NCBI GenBank assembly: GCA_937868025.1
Contig: CALMLJ010000210.1
Coordinates: forward strand, 1 to 8,391
Direction: 5' to 3'
DNA: 8,391 nucleotides
From: an uncultured Acidimicrobiaceae bacterium
Lineage (GTDB): Bacteria > Actinomycetota > Acidimicrobiia > Acidimicrobiales > Microtrichaceae
The notes under the pieces: model-generated
The model's input: only the letters and a program-made list of their open reading frames with translations
The model's database searches: none
Told to the model about the DNA's origin: nothing
Shown: piece by piece, positions 1 through 6,813 of the stretch
How positions within the stretch are numbered: position 1 is the first letter of the stretch
Layout: every line of letters starts with the position of its first letter
Made by a program: the position numbers and the translations under genes

Positions 1-458
1 CGAACCAGCGCGTCGGGAATGATCTCGCGTTGCGCCGCCCCGGTGATGCGCTCGACGACGTCGTTGAGCGATTCGAGGTGCTGGATGTTGACCGTGGAGA
101 TCACGTCGATTCCCGCGTCGAGGAGGAGCTCGACGTCCTCGTACCGCTTCGCGGTGCGACTCCCCGGCACGTTGGTGTGGGCGAGTTCGTCGACGAGGCA
201 GATGCGCGGCGCCCGCTCGATGATGGCGTCGACGTCCATCTCCTCGAGCTCCGCACCGCGATAGGTCAGGTGCCGTCGCGGCACCACCTCGAGATCACCG
301 ATCTGCTCGATGGTGCTCGGCCGGCCGTGGGTCTCCACCACCCCGATGACGACGTCGGCGCCGCGCTCTCGGCGACGATGTCCCTCCTGCAGCATGGCGT
401 AGGTCTTGCCCACACCCGGTGCCGCGCCGAGGTAGATGCGGAGCTGACCACGAGGCAC
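1..458 (-). CDS. kdpD: KdpD, N-terminal part of K+-sensing histidine kinase (partial, runs off left edge)
   Basis: Reading the minus strand from the GTG at 456-458 gives 152 complete codons before the window ends. The product is the cytoplasmic N-terminal KdpD domain: a Walker A motif GAAPGVGKT (residues 11-19), the conserved VVETHGR segment (41-46 region), a Walker B-like LVDELAHTN (88-96), VPGSRTAKRYEDVE (97-110) and the STVNIQHLESLND stretch. In the family this domain precedes a universal-stress-protein domain, four membrane helices (DUF4118), a GAF domain and the histidine kinase. It senses low K+/osmotic stress and phosphorylates KdpE. The GTG start is supported by an AGGA box 7-8 nt upstream and by the family start (PRGQLRIYLG). 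The gene follows kdpC by 34 nt on the same strand, so it is probably the distal part of the kdp operon. The downstream domains are not visible, so whether this KdpD is full length or short is unknown. Confidence 0.96.
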   Translation of the reverse strand, partial: MPRGQLRIYLGAAPGVGKTYAMLQEGHRRRERGADVVIGVVETHGRPSTIEQIGDLEVVPRRHLTYRGAELEEMDVDAIIERAPRICLVDELAHTNVPGSRTAKRYEDVELLLDAGIDVISTVNIQHLESLNDVVERITGAAQREIIPDALV

Positions 459-492
459 GGAACGATCCTACGAGCAGGCGCCGGACAGACGA

Positions 493-1116
493 TCAGGAGG
501 CCGCGTCGAGCGCCAGGTTCAGGCCGAGCACGTTGACCCCGGGCTGACCGAGGAACCCGAGGGCACGGCCGTCGGTGTTGGCGTCGACGAGTTCCTCGAC
601 ACGGTCGACCGAGAGACCCCGTTCGTCGGCGACCCGACGCGTCTGGAGCCGGGCGTTGGCGATCGAGATGTGCGGGTCGAGACCCGACCCCGACGTCGTC
701 ACCGCGTCGGCCGGGACGGGCGTGTCGTCGGCCAATCCGTTCTCGGCCCGATAGGCGGCGACCCGTTCACCGACCGTCGCGATCAGGTCGGCGCTGCTCG
801 GCCCGAGATTCGAGCCGCCCGACGCCATGGCGTCGTACCCGTCGGCACCGGCAGCGGACGGCCGCGGGTGGAAGTACTCCGGTGCCGTGAACGACTGGCC
901 GATCAGCGACGAACCCACCACGGCGCCGTCACGCTCGACCAGCGAACCGTCGGCACGACCCGACATCGTCACCTGGGCAATGCCGGTGACCGCAAGCGGG
1001 TACACGACGCCGAGCCCGACGGTGAAGAGCGCCACCATCAGGACTGCCGGGAGCAGCTGCTTGACGAATGGGCGGCCGGCCGAGCCGACCACCTGGGATT
1101 GCTTGGATGTGTTCAT
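493..1116 (-). CDS. kdpC: KdpC, K+-transporting ATPase subunit C
   Basis: The 207-aa protein is of normal KdpC length (about 190-210). It has one N-terminal membrane helix (about residues 21-47, beginning [20 protein letters not shown]). The extracytoplasmic domain carries the family signatures [27 protein letters not shown], the [11 protein letters not shown] motif and a C-terminal RVADERGLS helix. KdpC sits beside the KdpA channel subunit and stabilises the KdpFABC pump. Two starts are possible. An ATG at 1114-1116 has GGAG seven nt upstream and overlaps the kdpB stop by one base (TGATG). A GTG at 1117-1119 adds one residue and overlaps by four bases, but has only 4 nt to GGAG. The ATG is preferred. 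Either way translation should be coupled to kdpB. Confidence 0.96.
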   Translation of the reverse strand: MNTSKQSQVVGSAGRPFVKQLLPAVLMVALFTVGLGVVYPLAVTGIAQVTMSGRADGSLVERDGAVVGSSLIGQSFTAPEYFHPRPSAAGADGYDAMASGGSNLGPSSADLIATVGERVAAYRAENGLADDTPVPADAVTTSGSGLDPHISIANARLQTRRVADERGLSVDRVEELVDANTDGRALGFLGQPGVNVLGLNLALDAAS

Positions 1117-3209
1117 CACTTCACTCCGATCGCGGTGAGACCCATGTCGATCAACTTGATGCCGATGAACGGCGACACGAGGCCGCCCAGCCCGTAGATC
1201 AACAGGTTGCGGCGCAGCAGGGCCGCCGCGCTCGAGGGAACGAACTTCACACCACGCAGCGCCAACGGGATCAGGATCACGATGATCAACGCATTGAAGA
1301 TGACGGCCGACAGGATCGCCGAGTTGGCGCTCTGCAGGTGCATGACGTTCAGTCGATCGAGCGCCGGCAGCACCCCGGCAAACATCGCCGGAATGATCGC
1401 GAAGTACTTCGCCACGTCGTTCGCGATCGAGAACGTGGTGAGCGCCCCACGGGTGATCAGCAACTGCTTGCCGATCTCGACGATGTCGAGCAGCTTGGTC
1501 GGATCGCTGTCGAGGTCGACCATGTTGCCGGCCTCCTTGGCGGCCTGCGTGCCGGTGTTCATCGCGACACCGACGTCGGCCTGCGCCAGGGCGGGCGCGT
1601 CGTTGGTGCCGTCCCCGGTCATGGCCACGAGGCGGGAACCGGCCTGCTCGGCTTTGATCAGCTCCATCTTGTCCTCGGGCGTCGCCTCGGCGAGGAAGTC
1701 GTCGACACCCGCCTCCGCCGCGATGTACTTCGCGGTGATCGGGTTGTCACCGGTGATCATCACGGTCTTGATGCCCATGGCCCGGAGTTGGGTGAACCGT
1801 TCGGCGATACCGGGCTTGATGACGTCCTTGAGGTAGATGACGCCGAGGACGCGAGTCCCGGACGCGTCGCCGGTGGCGACGACCAGCGGGGTGCCACCCA
1901 GCTCGGACACACCCCGGACGAGGTCGTCGAGGTCCGGTGGCACCGAGCCGCCGCGGCCCAACACCCATGCCTTCACCGAGTCGGACGCACCCTTGCGGAT
2001 GGACATGTCCCCGTCGTCGATGCCCGACATCCGCGTCTGTGCGGTGAACGGGACCAACTCGGCGTCGGGCAGCTCCGGTGGCGTCTGTGAGTGCGCCGTC
2101 TCGGCGAGCACCACGATCGAGCGACCTTCCGGAGTTTCGTCGGCGAGGCTCGACGCCAAGGCCGCCGCGGCCAACTCGTCGGCCGACGTGCCAGGCACCG
2201 GGCGGAATTCGGCGGCCTGGCGGTTGCCGAACGTGATCGTGCCGGTCTTGTCCATCAGCAGCGTCGCGACGTCGCCCGCCGCCTCGACGGCACGGCCCGA
2301 CATCGCCAGCACGTTGCGTCGCACGAGGCGGTCCATGCCGGCGATGCCAATGGAACTCAACAGGCCGCCGATGGTCGTGGGGATCAGGCACACGAGCAGG
2401 GCGGTCAACACGATGATCGACTGGCGGGCACCGCTGTAGACGGCGAAGAACTGGAGCGTGACCGTCGCCAACAGGAAGATGATCGTCAGACCGGCCAGCA
2501 GGATGTTCAGGGCGATCTCGTTGGGCGTCTTCTGCCTCGCGGACCCCTCGACCAGGGCGATCATCCGGTCGACGAACGTCTCGCCGGCGCGGGCGGTGAT
2601 TCGTACGACGATCTCGTCGGACAACACCCGAGTGCCACCGGTGACCGCCGAGCGATCACCGCCGGACTCCCGGATGACGGGTGCCGACTCGCCGGTGATG
2701 GCCGATTCGTCGACCGTCGCGATGCCCTCCACCACCTCGCCGTCCGACGGGATGATCTCGCCAGCGGTGACCACCACCACGTCGTCGAGGTCGAGAATCG
2801 CCGAACTCACGGTCTCGATCGAGCCGTCGGCGCTGCGGCGTCGGGCCGTCGTCTCGCTCCGGGTCTTGCGGAGCGTGTCGGCCTGGGCCTTGCCCCGTCC
2901 CTCGGCGACGGCCTCGGCGAAGTTGGCGAACAACACGGTGAACCAGAGGAAGAGCGCCACGACGCCCGAGAACACGTTCTCCTGCGTCGTGCTCGACCCG
3001 AGGTCCTTCAGGAAGAGGATCGTCGTGAGCACACTGCCGATCAGGACGACGAACATGACGGGGTTCTTGGCCTGCACCCGCGGGTGCATCTTCTTGAGGC
3101 TGTCGACGATCGCCGAGCGGGCGATCTCGGCGCTGAACAGCTGCGCCGATTCCTTGCCGGCCAGCTCCGGGGGTTCTTCTGGGGTTGCTTCGGTGAGTAC
3201 TGCAGTCAT
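1116..3209 (-). CDS. kdpB: KdpB, K+-transporting P-type ATPase catalytic subunit
   Basis: This 697-aa P-type ATPase hydrolyses ATP to drive K+ import through KdpA. Visible motifs are: actuator-domain TGES (172-175, whose Ser is the site of inhibitory phosphorylation in E. coli KdpB); PTTIGGLL in membrane helix 4 (277-284); phosphorylation motif DKTGT with catalytic Asp320; nucleotide-domain FTAQTRMSG (388-396) and KGAS (406-409); hinge [14 protein letters not shown] (484-497); [17 protein letters not shown] (531-547). In helix 5, Asp598 and Lys601 ([12 protein letters not shown]) match the E. coli pair Asp583/Lys586 used in coupling. No key residue is missing. The ATG at 3207-3209 follows AGGAG, which overlaps the kdpA stop, with a 9-nt spacer. 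The gene lies 12 nt after kdpA and overlaps the start of kdpC. Confidence 0.98.
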   Translation of the reverse strand: MTAVLTEATPEEPPELAGKESAQLFSAEIARSAIVDSLKKMHPRVQAKNPVMFVVLIGSVLTTILFLKDLGSSTTQENVFSGVVALFLWFTVLFANFAEAVAEGRGKAQADTLRKTRSETTARRRSADGSIETVSSAILDLDDVVVVTAGEIIPSDGEVVEGIATVDESAITGESAPVIRESGGDRSAVTGGTRVLSDEIVVRITARAGETFVDRMIALVEGSARQKTPNEIALNILLAGLTIIFLLATVTLQFFAVYSGARQSIIVLTALLVCLIPTTIGGLLSSIGIAGMDRLVRRNVLAMSGRAVEAAGDVATLLMDKTGTITFGNRQAAEFRPVPGTSADELAAAALASSLADETPEGRSIVVLAETAHSQTPPELPDAELVPFTAQTRMSGIDDGDMSIRKGASDSVKAWVLGRGGSVPPDLDDLVRGVSELGGTPLVVATGDASGTRVLGVIYLKDVIKPGIAERFTQLRAMGIKTVMITGDNPITAKYIAAEAGVDDFLAEATPEDKMELIKAEQAGSRLVAMTGDGTNDAPALAQADVGVAMNTGTQAAKEAGNMVDLDSDPTKLLDIVEIGKQLLITRGALTTFSIANDVAKYFAIIPAMFAGVLPALDRLNVMHLQSANSAILSAVIFNALIIVILIPLALRGVKFVPSSAAALLRRNLLIYGLGGLVSPFIGIKLIDMGLTAIGVK

Positions 3210-3221
3210 CGGTTCTGACTC

Positions 3222-4946
3222 CTAGAGCGCGAGGTGTTCGACGATGGGGCCGAGCGCCAGCATCGGGAAGTAGGTCAGGCCGACCACGATCAACACCGTG
3301 ACCGTGAGGAGCCCGGCGAACAGCGGGGTGTTGGTGGGGAAGGTGCCGCTCGTGACGGGGACACGGCGCTTGCGCACCAACGAACCGGCAATGGCGAGCG
3401 CCGGAACGATCAGGAAGAAGCGTCCGATCAACATGCAGAGACCGAGGGTGGTCGTGTACCAGTCGTTCGTGACCGTGAGCCCACCGAACGCCGACCCGTT
3501 GTTGTTGCCCGCCGAGGTGAAGGCGTAGAGGATCTCCGACAGCCCGTGCGCACCCGAGTTGAGTTGGCCCTCGAGTCCGGAGCCGATGACCACGGACACG
3601 GCTCCGAACCCGAGGACGACCAGGGGGACGAACAGGATGTACAGCACCACCAGCTTGATCTCGGTGGCCTGGATCCGTTTGCCCAGATACTCCGGCGTTC
3701 GGCCCACCATGAGGCCCGCCAGGAACACGGCCATGAGGACGAACACCAACATGCCGTAGAGGCCCGACCCGACGCCGCCGGGGCTGATCTCGCCGAGCAT
3801 CATCCCGAAGAGGGCACCGCCACCCCCGAGGGGGGTCATCGAGTCGTGTTGGCAGTTGACGGCGCCGGTCGACGTGTTGGTGGTTGCAGCGGAGAACTCA
3901 CCACAGCTGGCCGATCCGATTCGGACGTCCTTGCCCTCGAAGTTGCCTCCGGGGTTCTCCGCCGTCGCCGTCTGCGCCACGCCCACCTCGGTGAGCCGGG
4001 AGTTGCCGTGCGTCTCCTGGTAGACGTTGTTGGCTGCGAGCCCGAACAGCAGTACGAACATCGTGGCGGCGACCACGTACCCCTGCTTGCGGTCCTTGGC
4101 CATACGACCGAAGGCGAACGCCAGGGCGAACGGGATGAGCAGGAGCAGAACGATCTGCAGGAAGTTCGTCAGCCCGTTCGGGTTCTCGAACGGATGGATC
4201 GAGTTGGCGTTGAGGAAGCCACCGCCGTTCGTCCCGACCTCCTTGATGGCCTCCTGGCTGGCGATCGGTCCGCCGGGGATCACCTGGCTCGCGCCCTCGA
4301 GGGTTCGAACCGTCGTGCCGCCGGAGAAGTTCTGGACCACCCCGGCCCCGGCGAGCACGAGCGCTGCAACGAAGCTGATGGGCAGGAGGATCCGGGTCAC
4401 CCCGCGGGTGAGATCGACCCAGAAGTTGCCGATGGTCCCGCGTCGTTGACGGACCAGCCCACGGATGAGGGCGACCGCCACGGCCAGGCCGACCGCGGCC
4501 GACACGAAGTTCTGGACGGCGAGCGCCGCCATCTGGGTGAGGTGGGACATCGTCGATTCCCCGGCGTACGCCTGCCAGTTCGTGTTCGTCACGAAGCTGA
4601 CGGCGGTGTTCCAGGCGATGCCCGGTGTGACTCCGCGCAGGTCGGCGGGATTGAGCGGGAGCGAACCCTGGATCCGCTGGAGGACGTACACCGCGAGGAT
4701 CGACACGGTGCTGAACGCCAGCACGGACACGGCGTAGATGTTCCAGCGCTGTTCACGGGACGGGTCGACGCCGGCCACGCGGTACACGAGCCGTTCGATC
4801 GGACCGAAGACCCGGTCTCCGGGCGCTCGACGCTCGGCCGGGTCGCCGTCAGCGAACACGGCGGCGATGTAACGACCCAGCAGTGGGCACGCCACCCCCA
4901 GAACGATCAGGAGGGCTGCCGCTTGCAGCCAATCGGTCGCCTGCAT
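3222..4946 (-). CDS. kdpA: KdpA, K+-binding channel-like subunit of Kdp ATPase
   Basis: The 574-aa polytopic membrane protein binds and conducts K+ and is related to the SKT/Trk channel superfamily. The four pore/filter segments are visible: TNTNWQAY (120-127), EVGTNGGGFLNANSIHPFENP region (236-256), STGAVNCQHDSMTPLGG (359-375) and TSAGNNNGSAF (477-487). The frame stays open for 52 codons upstream (to 5102), but that extension is Arg-rich, overlaps kdpF and has no family similarity. The ATG at 4944-4946 gives the typical KdpA N-terminus (MQATDWLQAAALL) and has GGAG with an 8-nt spacer. It overlaps the kdpF stop by one base (TGATG). One oddity is that the third filter loop carries two Cys residues (C348 and C365), discussed as a finding. 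Confidence 0.97.
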   Translation of the reverse strand: MQATDWLQAAALLIVLGVACPLLGRYIAAVFADGDPAERRAPGDRVFGPIERLVYRVAGVDPSREQRWNIYAVSVLAFSTVSILAVYVLQRIQGSLPLNPADLRGVTPGIAWNTAVSFVTNTNWQAYAGESTMSHLTQMAALAVQNFVSAAVGLAVAVALIRGLVRQRRGTIGNFWVDLTRGVTRILLPISFVAALVLAGAGVVQNFSGGTTVRTLEGASQVIPGGPIASQEAIKEVGTNGGGFLNANSIHPFENPNGLTNFLQIVLLLLIPFALAFAFGRMAKDRKQGYVVAATMFVLLFGLAANNVYQETHGNSRLTEVGVAQTATAENPGGNFEGKDVRIGSASCGEFSAATTNTSTGAVNCQHDSMTPLGGGGALFGMMLGEISPGGVGSGLYGMLVFVLMAVFLAGLMVGRTPEYLGKRIQATEIKLVVLYILFVPLVVLGFGAVSVVIGSGLEGQLNSGAHGLSEILYAFTSAGNNNGSAFGGLTVTNDWYTTTLGLCMLIGRFFLIVPALAIAGSLVRKRRVPVTSGTFPTNTPLFAGLLTVTVLIVVGLTYFPMLALGPIVEHLAL

Positions 4947-5035
4947 CAGAACTTCTCCGGGACCACGAACGCGGCGATCAGGTACGCGAGCAGCACAACG
5001 GCCACGACCAGCGCTGCGATCTCCTCGCCGCTCAT
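4946..5035 (-). CDS. kdpF: KdpF, small membrane subunit of Kdp ATPase (29 aa)
   Basis: A 29-aa single-span peptide reads MSGEEIAALVVAVVLLAYL and ends IAAFVVPEKF. Length, hydrophobic core, the Tyr-Leu in the helix and the terminal PE-(K/R)-F match KdpF, the small helix that sits between KdpA and KdpB and stabilises the complex. The position supports it: the stop overlaps the kdpA ATG (TGATG), and the ATG overlaps the stop of the upstream small gene (ATGA, 5032-5035). Automated gene calls often miss it because of its size. Confidence 0.93.
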   Translation of the reverse strand: MSGEEIAALVVAVVLLAYLIAAFVVPEKF

Positions 5036-5211
5036 GACCACGACCCCGACACGGCCACGAGCTCGTCGACCTCGGTGTCCGATCCCGGGTCGTCATCGAC
5101 ATCCAACAGCTCGTCCTCGTCGGGTCCGAGCAACAGATCGCACGCCCGGACCAGGCCGGTGCACAGGGCGAAGAAGGCCACGGTCACCACCACGTACATC
5201 ACGTCTCGCAT
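5032..5211 (-). CDS. Small single-span membrane protein leading the kdp operon
   Basis: The 59-aa product has one N-terminal membrane helix (MYVVVTVAFFALCTGLVRACDLL, about residues 5-27). A strongly acidic C-terminal tail follows (PDEDELLDVDDDPGSD). Similar short one-helix proteins (xxVxYVxLTxxFFALxxxxVxxCxxL) sit directly upstream of kdpF in many bacteria, but I know of no assigned function. A GTG three codons upstream (5218-5220) is also possible. The ATG at 5209-5211 is preferred because GAGGAG lies 8 nt before it. The stop overlaps the kdpF start by four bases (ATGA), so the two are translationally coupled. It is the first gene of the operon, directly downstream of the divergent control region. 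A role as an accessory or regulatory Kdp subunit is inferred from position only. Confidence 0.8.
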   Translation of the reverse strand: MRDVMYVVVTVAFFALCTGLVRACDLLLGPDEDELLDVDDDPGSDTEVDELVAVSGSWS

Positions 5212-5233
5212 CTCACACACTCCTCATCTCGAT

Positions 5234-5260
5234 GCCGACGGTCGGGGTCCGACGACCGGC
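5234..5260 (-). promoter_or_regulatory. Stem-loop in the kdp leader
   Basis: On the minus strand this 27-nt stretch can fold with an inner perfect stem GTCGG/CCGAC around an ACC loop and an outer GCCG/CGGC stem, joined by two G-U pairs and one C-C mismatch. It lies about 14 nt upstream of the GAGGAG ribosome-binding site of the first kdp-operon gene and downstream of the weak candidate kdp -10. It could tune translation or act as an operator palindrome (CCGACGGTCGG at 5235-5245). There is no T-run, so it is not a classical terminator. Confidence 0.4.
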
Positions 5261-5269
5261 TCGATTCGA

Positions 5270-5275
5270 GGTCTA
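5270..5275 (-). promoter_or_regulatory. Weak candidate -10 for the kdp operon
   Basis: The minus strand reads TAGACC, a partial TAnnnT match about 55 nt upstream of the first start codon. No good -35 hexamer stands at 17-18 nt, as is common for promoters that need an activator. The nearest heptamer pair (5303-5320) would lie at roughly -41 to -58 of a start near 5262, a usual site for an OmpR-family activator. This is tentative. Confidence 0.25.
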
Positions 5276-5302
5276 CGCCTCGGTCCGACCGTCGAGAAGA
5301 GC

Positions 5303-5352
5303 CTTTGCGCGCTCTTGACGCGGTCGTCGTGAACCTTGACGCGCCCTTGATT
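5303..5352 (+). promoter_or_regulatory. Two 7-4-7 direct-repeat pairs, candidate KdpE-type operator
   Basis: Four related heptamers lie at 5303 (CTTTGCG), 5314 (CTTGACG), 5335 (CTTGACG) and 5346 (CTTGATT). Within each pair the starts are 11 bp apart, with a 4-bp spacer. The pairs are 32 bp apart. CTTGACGCG is repeated exactly at 5314-5322 and 5335-5343, 21 bp apart. OmpR/PhoB-family regulators, which include KdpE, bind tandem heptamers on about an 11-bp repeat. The array lies between the divergent kdp operon and the DUF4118 gene. The assignment to KdpE is inference. Confidence 0.5.
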
Positions 5353-5373
5353 CCGCCCGGCTCCGACCCGGCG

Positions 5374-5379
5374 TAGAAC
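5374..5379 (+). promoter_or_regulatory. Candidate -10 for a leaderless transcript of the DUF4118 gene
   Basis: TAGAAC ends 6 nt before the ATG at 5386, so transcription would begin at or very near the A of the start codon. The only purine-rich stretch before the ATG (AGGG) is 1 nt away, too close to act as a ribosome-binding site. This favours leaderless expression, which is common in actinobacteria. No -35 stands at 17-18 nt. The second heptamer pair (5335-5352) would occupy about -51 to -34, where an activator could replace it. Confidence 0.35.
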
Positions 5380-5385
5380 GAGGGC

Positions 5386-6159
5386 ATGGACATTCAGCAG
5401 TACTCATTCCGCCGCGAGGCCGAGACCGGAACCGGAACCGACTGGTTCGTCGGGCTCGGCGGATTCGGCGTGTCACTCCTCATCGCCGGGGTGCTCGAGG
5501 GCCCGCGGGCGACGATCGGTTCGACCAACGTCGCGCTGTTCCTCGCCGTCGTGGTCGTCGCTGCCGGTGTGCTCGGCCGCCGGGCCGGAGGCTGGATCAC
5601 CGCGCTCGGCGCCGCGTTGTCGTTCAACTTCTTCCACACCCGGCCGGTCCACACGCTGCGGATCGCGTCCGGTCGCGACGTGATCACCGTCGTCCTGCTC
5701 GCCGCGCTCGGCGGGTTGGCCGGAGAACTGGCGCACCGCCGACAGACCGCGGTCCGGAACGCCGAGGGAGGTCGGGAGAGCACCCGGGTCCTGCACCTCA
5801 ATGCCGAGGAATGCCGCACGGCGACGTCCGCCAACGCCGCGGTGCTGAGTTCGACAGCCGCCATCACCCAGTTGCTCGGCGCCGAGTCCGTCGCGTTCGA
5901 GCACGGCGCCGCCGGCGGGCCGGGATCACGGCGGATCGAGCACAACGGCACACTCACCGGCGTCCCGCTGCGGGCGACTCCATCCGGATACGACCTCGGC
6001 GAGATACCGGTGACCATCGACGTCACCGCCCGCGACCGGATCCTGGGGCGATTCCTCGTCGTCCCGACCGACGGTCACCCGGTCTCGCTCGACGCCCGGC
6101 TGGGCGCCATCGTCGTGGCCGACCAGCTGTCACTCGCGCTCGTCGGCACGTTGGCCTGA
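5386..6159 (+). CDS. KdpD-like membrane module: DUF4118 four-helix domain plus GAF-like tail, no kinase
   Basis: The 257-aa protein has four predicted membrane helices (about residues 20-37, 47-65, 68-83 and 98-114). Helix 3 ends in SFNFFHTRPVHTL, the F(N/D)FF-x-x-P pattern of the DUF4118 domain of KdpD sensors. Residues about 145-255 resemble the GAF-like domain that follows DUF4118 in KdpD (LGRFLVVPTDG, then LDARLGAIVVADQLSLAL). There is no N-terminal KdpD/USP part, and the protein ends where HisKA and HATPase domains would begin. The gene diverges from the kdp operon across 174 bp holding candidate KdpE sites, which suggests a linked sensory role. It could be a partner for a shortened KdpD or a decoy/modulator. 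No enzyme motif is visible. The ATG start is chosen from the -10 placement 6 nt upstream. Confidence 0.85.
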   Translation: MDIQQYSFRREAETGTGTDWFVGLGGFGVSLLIAGVLEGPRATIGSTNVALFLAVVVVAAGVLGRRAGGWITALGAALSFNFFHTRPVHTLRIASGRDVITVVLLAALGGLAGELAHRRQTAVRNAEGGRESTRVLHLNAEECRTATSANAAVLSSTAAITQLLGAESVAFEHGAAGGPGSRRIEHNGTLTGVPLRATPSGYDLGEIPVTIDVTARDRILGRFLVVPTDGHPVSLDARLGAIVVADQLSLALVGTLA

Positions 6160-6179
6160 GGTGCCCTCGATTTAGCACT

Positions 6180-6199
6180 AAGCGCCAGGAGCTGGCCTT
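6180..6199 (+). terminator. Short hairpin after the DUF4118 gene
   Basis: GCCAG (6184-6188) and CTGGC (6192-6196) enclose a GAG loop. AAG and CTT extend the stem past one bulged C. It begins 21 nt after the DUF4118 stop codon. There is no T-run, so at best it is a U-tract-less actinobacterial-type terminator or an mRNA 3' end stabiliser. Confidence 0.25.
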
Positions 6200-6215
6200 C
6201 GGACGGGGCGATTCG

Positions 6216-6221
6216 TAGGGT
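6216..6221 (+). promoter_or_regulatory. Candidate -10 for the secreted-protein gene
   Basis: TAGGGT fits the TAnnnT pattern and lies 29 nt upstream of the ATG at 6251, leaving room for the GGAGG ribosome-binding site (6239-6243). No convincing -35 is seen at 17-18 nt. The 91-bp gap 6160-6250 holds nothing else I can support except the hairpin at 6180-6199. Confidence 0.25.
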
Positions 6222-6250
6222 CGATCATCCACTGTTCTGGAGGGAACCGA

Positions 6251-6781
6251 ATGAAGAAGCTCCTGTTGGCCTGCGCTGCGCTGACCCTGGCAACCACCGC
6301 ATGTTTCGTCGACCCGCCCGCGACGCCACCCACGGGCGGCAACTGGGCGACGTGCCCCACCGCCGCCGTCGGCCAGGTGCAGGTCGCCATCGTGACCGAG
6401 GGGGTGCCGAACCCGGCGCACGAGGTCGTGTGCGTCGTCGTGCCCGACGGATCGAGCAGCATCCAAGCGCTCCAGGCACGCGCCGCCCGCCTCGGCACCG
6501 AAGCGCCCCGCCTGGCGTTCGGCGGCTCGTTCGTCTGCTCGATCGACGGCAACCCCGTCGCTCCCGAGTGCGGTGAGCTTCCCGGCGACGCGACCGGCTG
6601 GCGTTCGTGGAACTACTCGAACGGCGGCACGCAGTGGACCGGTTCGCAGGTCGGCGCCGCATCGCACAGCGTCCACCAGGGCGACGTCGACGGCTGGAAC
6701 TTCGGCACCTGGAACTACTCGACCACGTTCCCGGGCAACCCCACCCACTCCCCCAGCTTCTCGGTCCTGACCGGGAGCTGA
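6251..6781 (+). CDS. Secreted, probably lipid-anchored protein with DUF4430/transcobalamin-C-like core
   Basis: The 176-aa product begins with a signal peptide (MKKLLLACAALTLATTAC). Cys18 could be lipidated, but the lipobox TTAC has Thr rather than Leu at -3, so secretion by signal peptidase I is an alternative. The mature part starts with a Pro/Gly-rich linker. It has four further Cys (35, 61, 96, 107), which could form two disulfides outside the cell. The core reads GGSFVCSIDG (91-100), then WRSWNYSNG (117-125) and GAASHSVHQGDVDGWNFG (135-152). From memory this pattern resembles actinobacterial DUF4430-like (transcobalamin-C-like) proteins found near ECF vitamin/cobalt transporters, with a W-x-Y-W stretch, a GA(A/G)S turn and a GD(V)xGW motif. 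The ligand is unknown. The ATG has GGAGG with a 7-nt spacer. The next gene on this strand encodes a cobalamin-binding regulator. Confidence 0.75.
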   Translation: MKKLLLACAALTLATTACFVDPPATPPTGGNWATCPTAAVGQVQVAIVTEGVPNPAHEVVCVVVPDGSSSIQALQARAARLGTEAPRLAFGGSFVCSIDGNPVAPECGELPGDATGWRSWNYSNGGTQWTGSQVGAASHSVHQGDVDGWNFGTWNYSTTFPGNPTHSPSFSVLTGS

Positions 6782-6783
6782 GG

Positions 6784-6813
6784 TCGACGCTCCGCTCGCC
6801 CGCCACGTAGCGT
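6784..6813 (+). promoter_or_regulatory. Promoter of the cobalamin-binding regulator (leaderless arrangement)
   Basis: A -35-like TCGACG (6784-6789, 4 of 6 matches to TTGACA) and a -10 TAGCGT (6808-6813) are separated by 18 nt. The -10 ends 6 nt before the ATG at 6820, so the transcript would start at or next to the A of the start codon. There is no Shine-Dalgarno sequence in TTGTCGC just upstream, in keeping with a leaderless mRNA. The left arm of the 6789-6837 inverted repeat fills the -35/-10 spacer. Confidence 0.5.

Noticed and set aside
4947..5102. N-terminal 52-codon extension of the kdpA frame to an ATG at 5102
   Set aside because: The extension is Arg-rich, overlaps kdpF and most of the upstream small gene, and is not part of KdpA. 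The ATG at 4946 has a ribosome-binding site and the family N-terminus.
3234..5318. A very long open frame on the + strand (694 codons) antisense to kdpA, and others antisense to kdpB and kdpC
   Set aside because: Products are rich in Arg, Glu, His and Gly with no family resemblance, as expected opposite high-GC genes. The minus-strand Kdp proteins have complete, diagnostic motifs.
5212..5385. A c-di-AMP (ydaO-type) riboswitch in the kdp leader
   Set aside because: The region between the candidate promoter and first gene is only about 50-60 nt, and no ydaO-like conserved segments are seen. The visible fold is a single 27-nt hairpin.
5199..5393. 64-codon minus-strand open frame across the divergent control region
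   Set aside because: It overlaps the candidate regulatory boxes and both flanking genes, has low-complexity Arg/Ser composition and no recognisable family.
6172..6181. TTAGCACT, which resembles a CIRCE half-site for the heat-shock repressor HrcA
   Set aside because: The partner half-site GAGTGCTAA at 9-nt spacing is absent. A lone 8-base match is not informative.
6182..6197. B12-box-like string (GCCAGGAGCTGGCC) upstream of the secreted-protein gene, as a possible cobalamin riboswitch
   Set aside because: The match to the B12 box is imperfect and explained by a simple hairpin. Only about 25 nt separate it from the preceding gene, too little for the roughly 200-nt riboswitch fold, and no other riboswitch segments were recognised.
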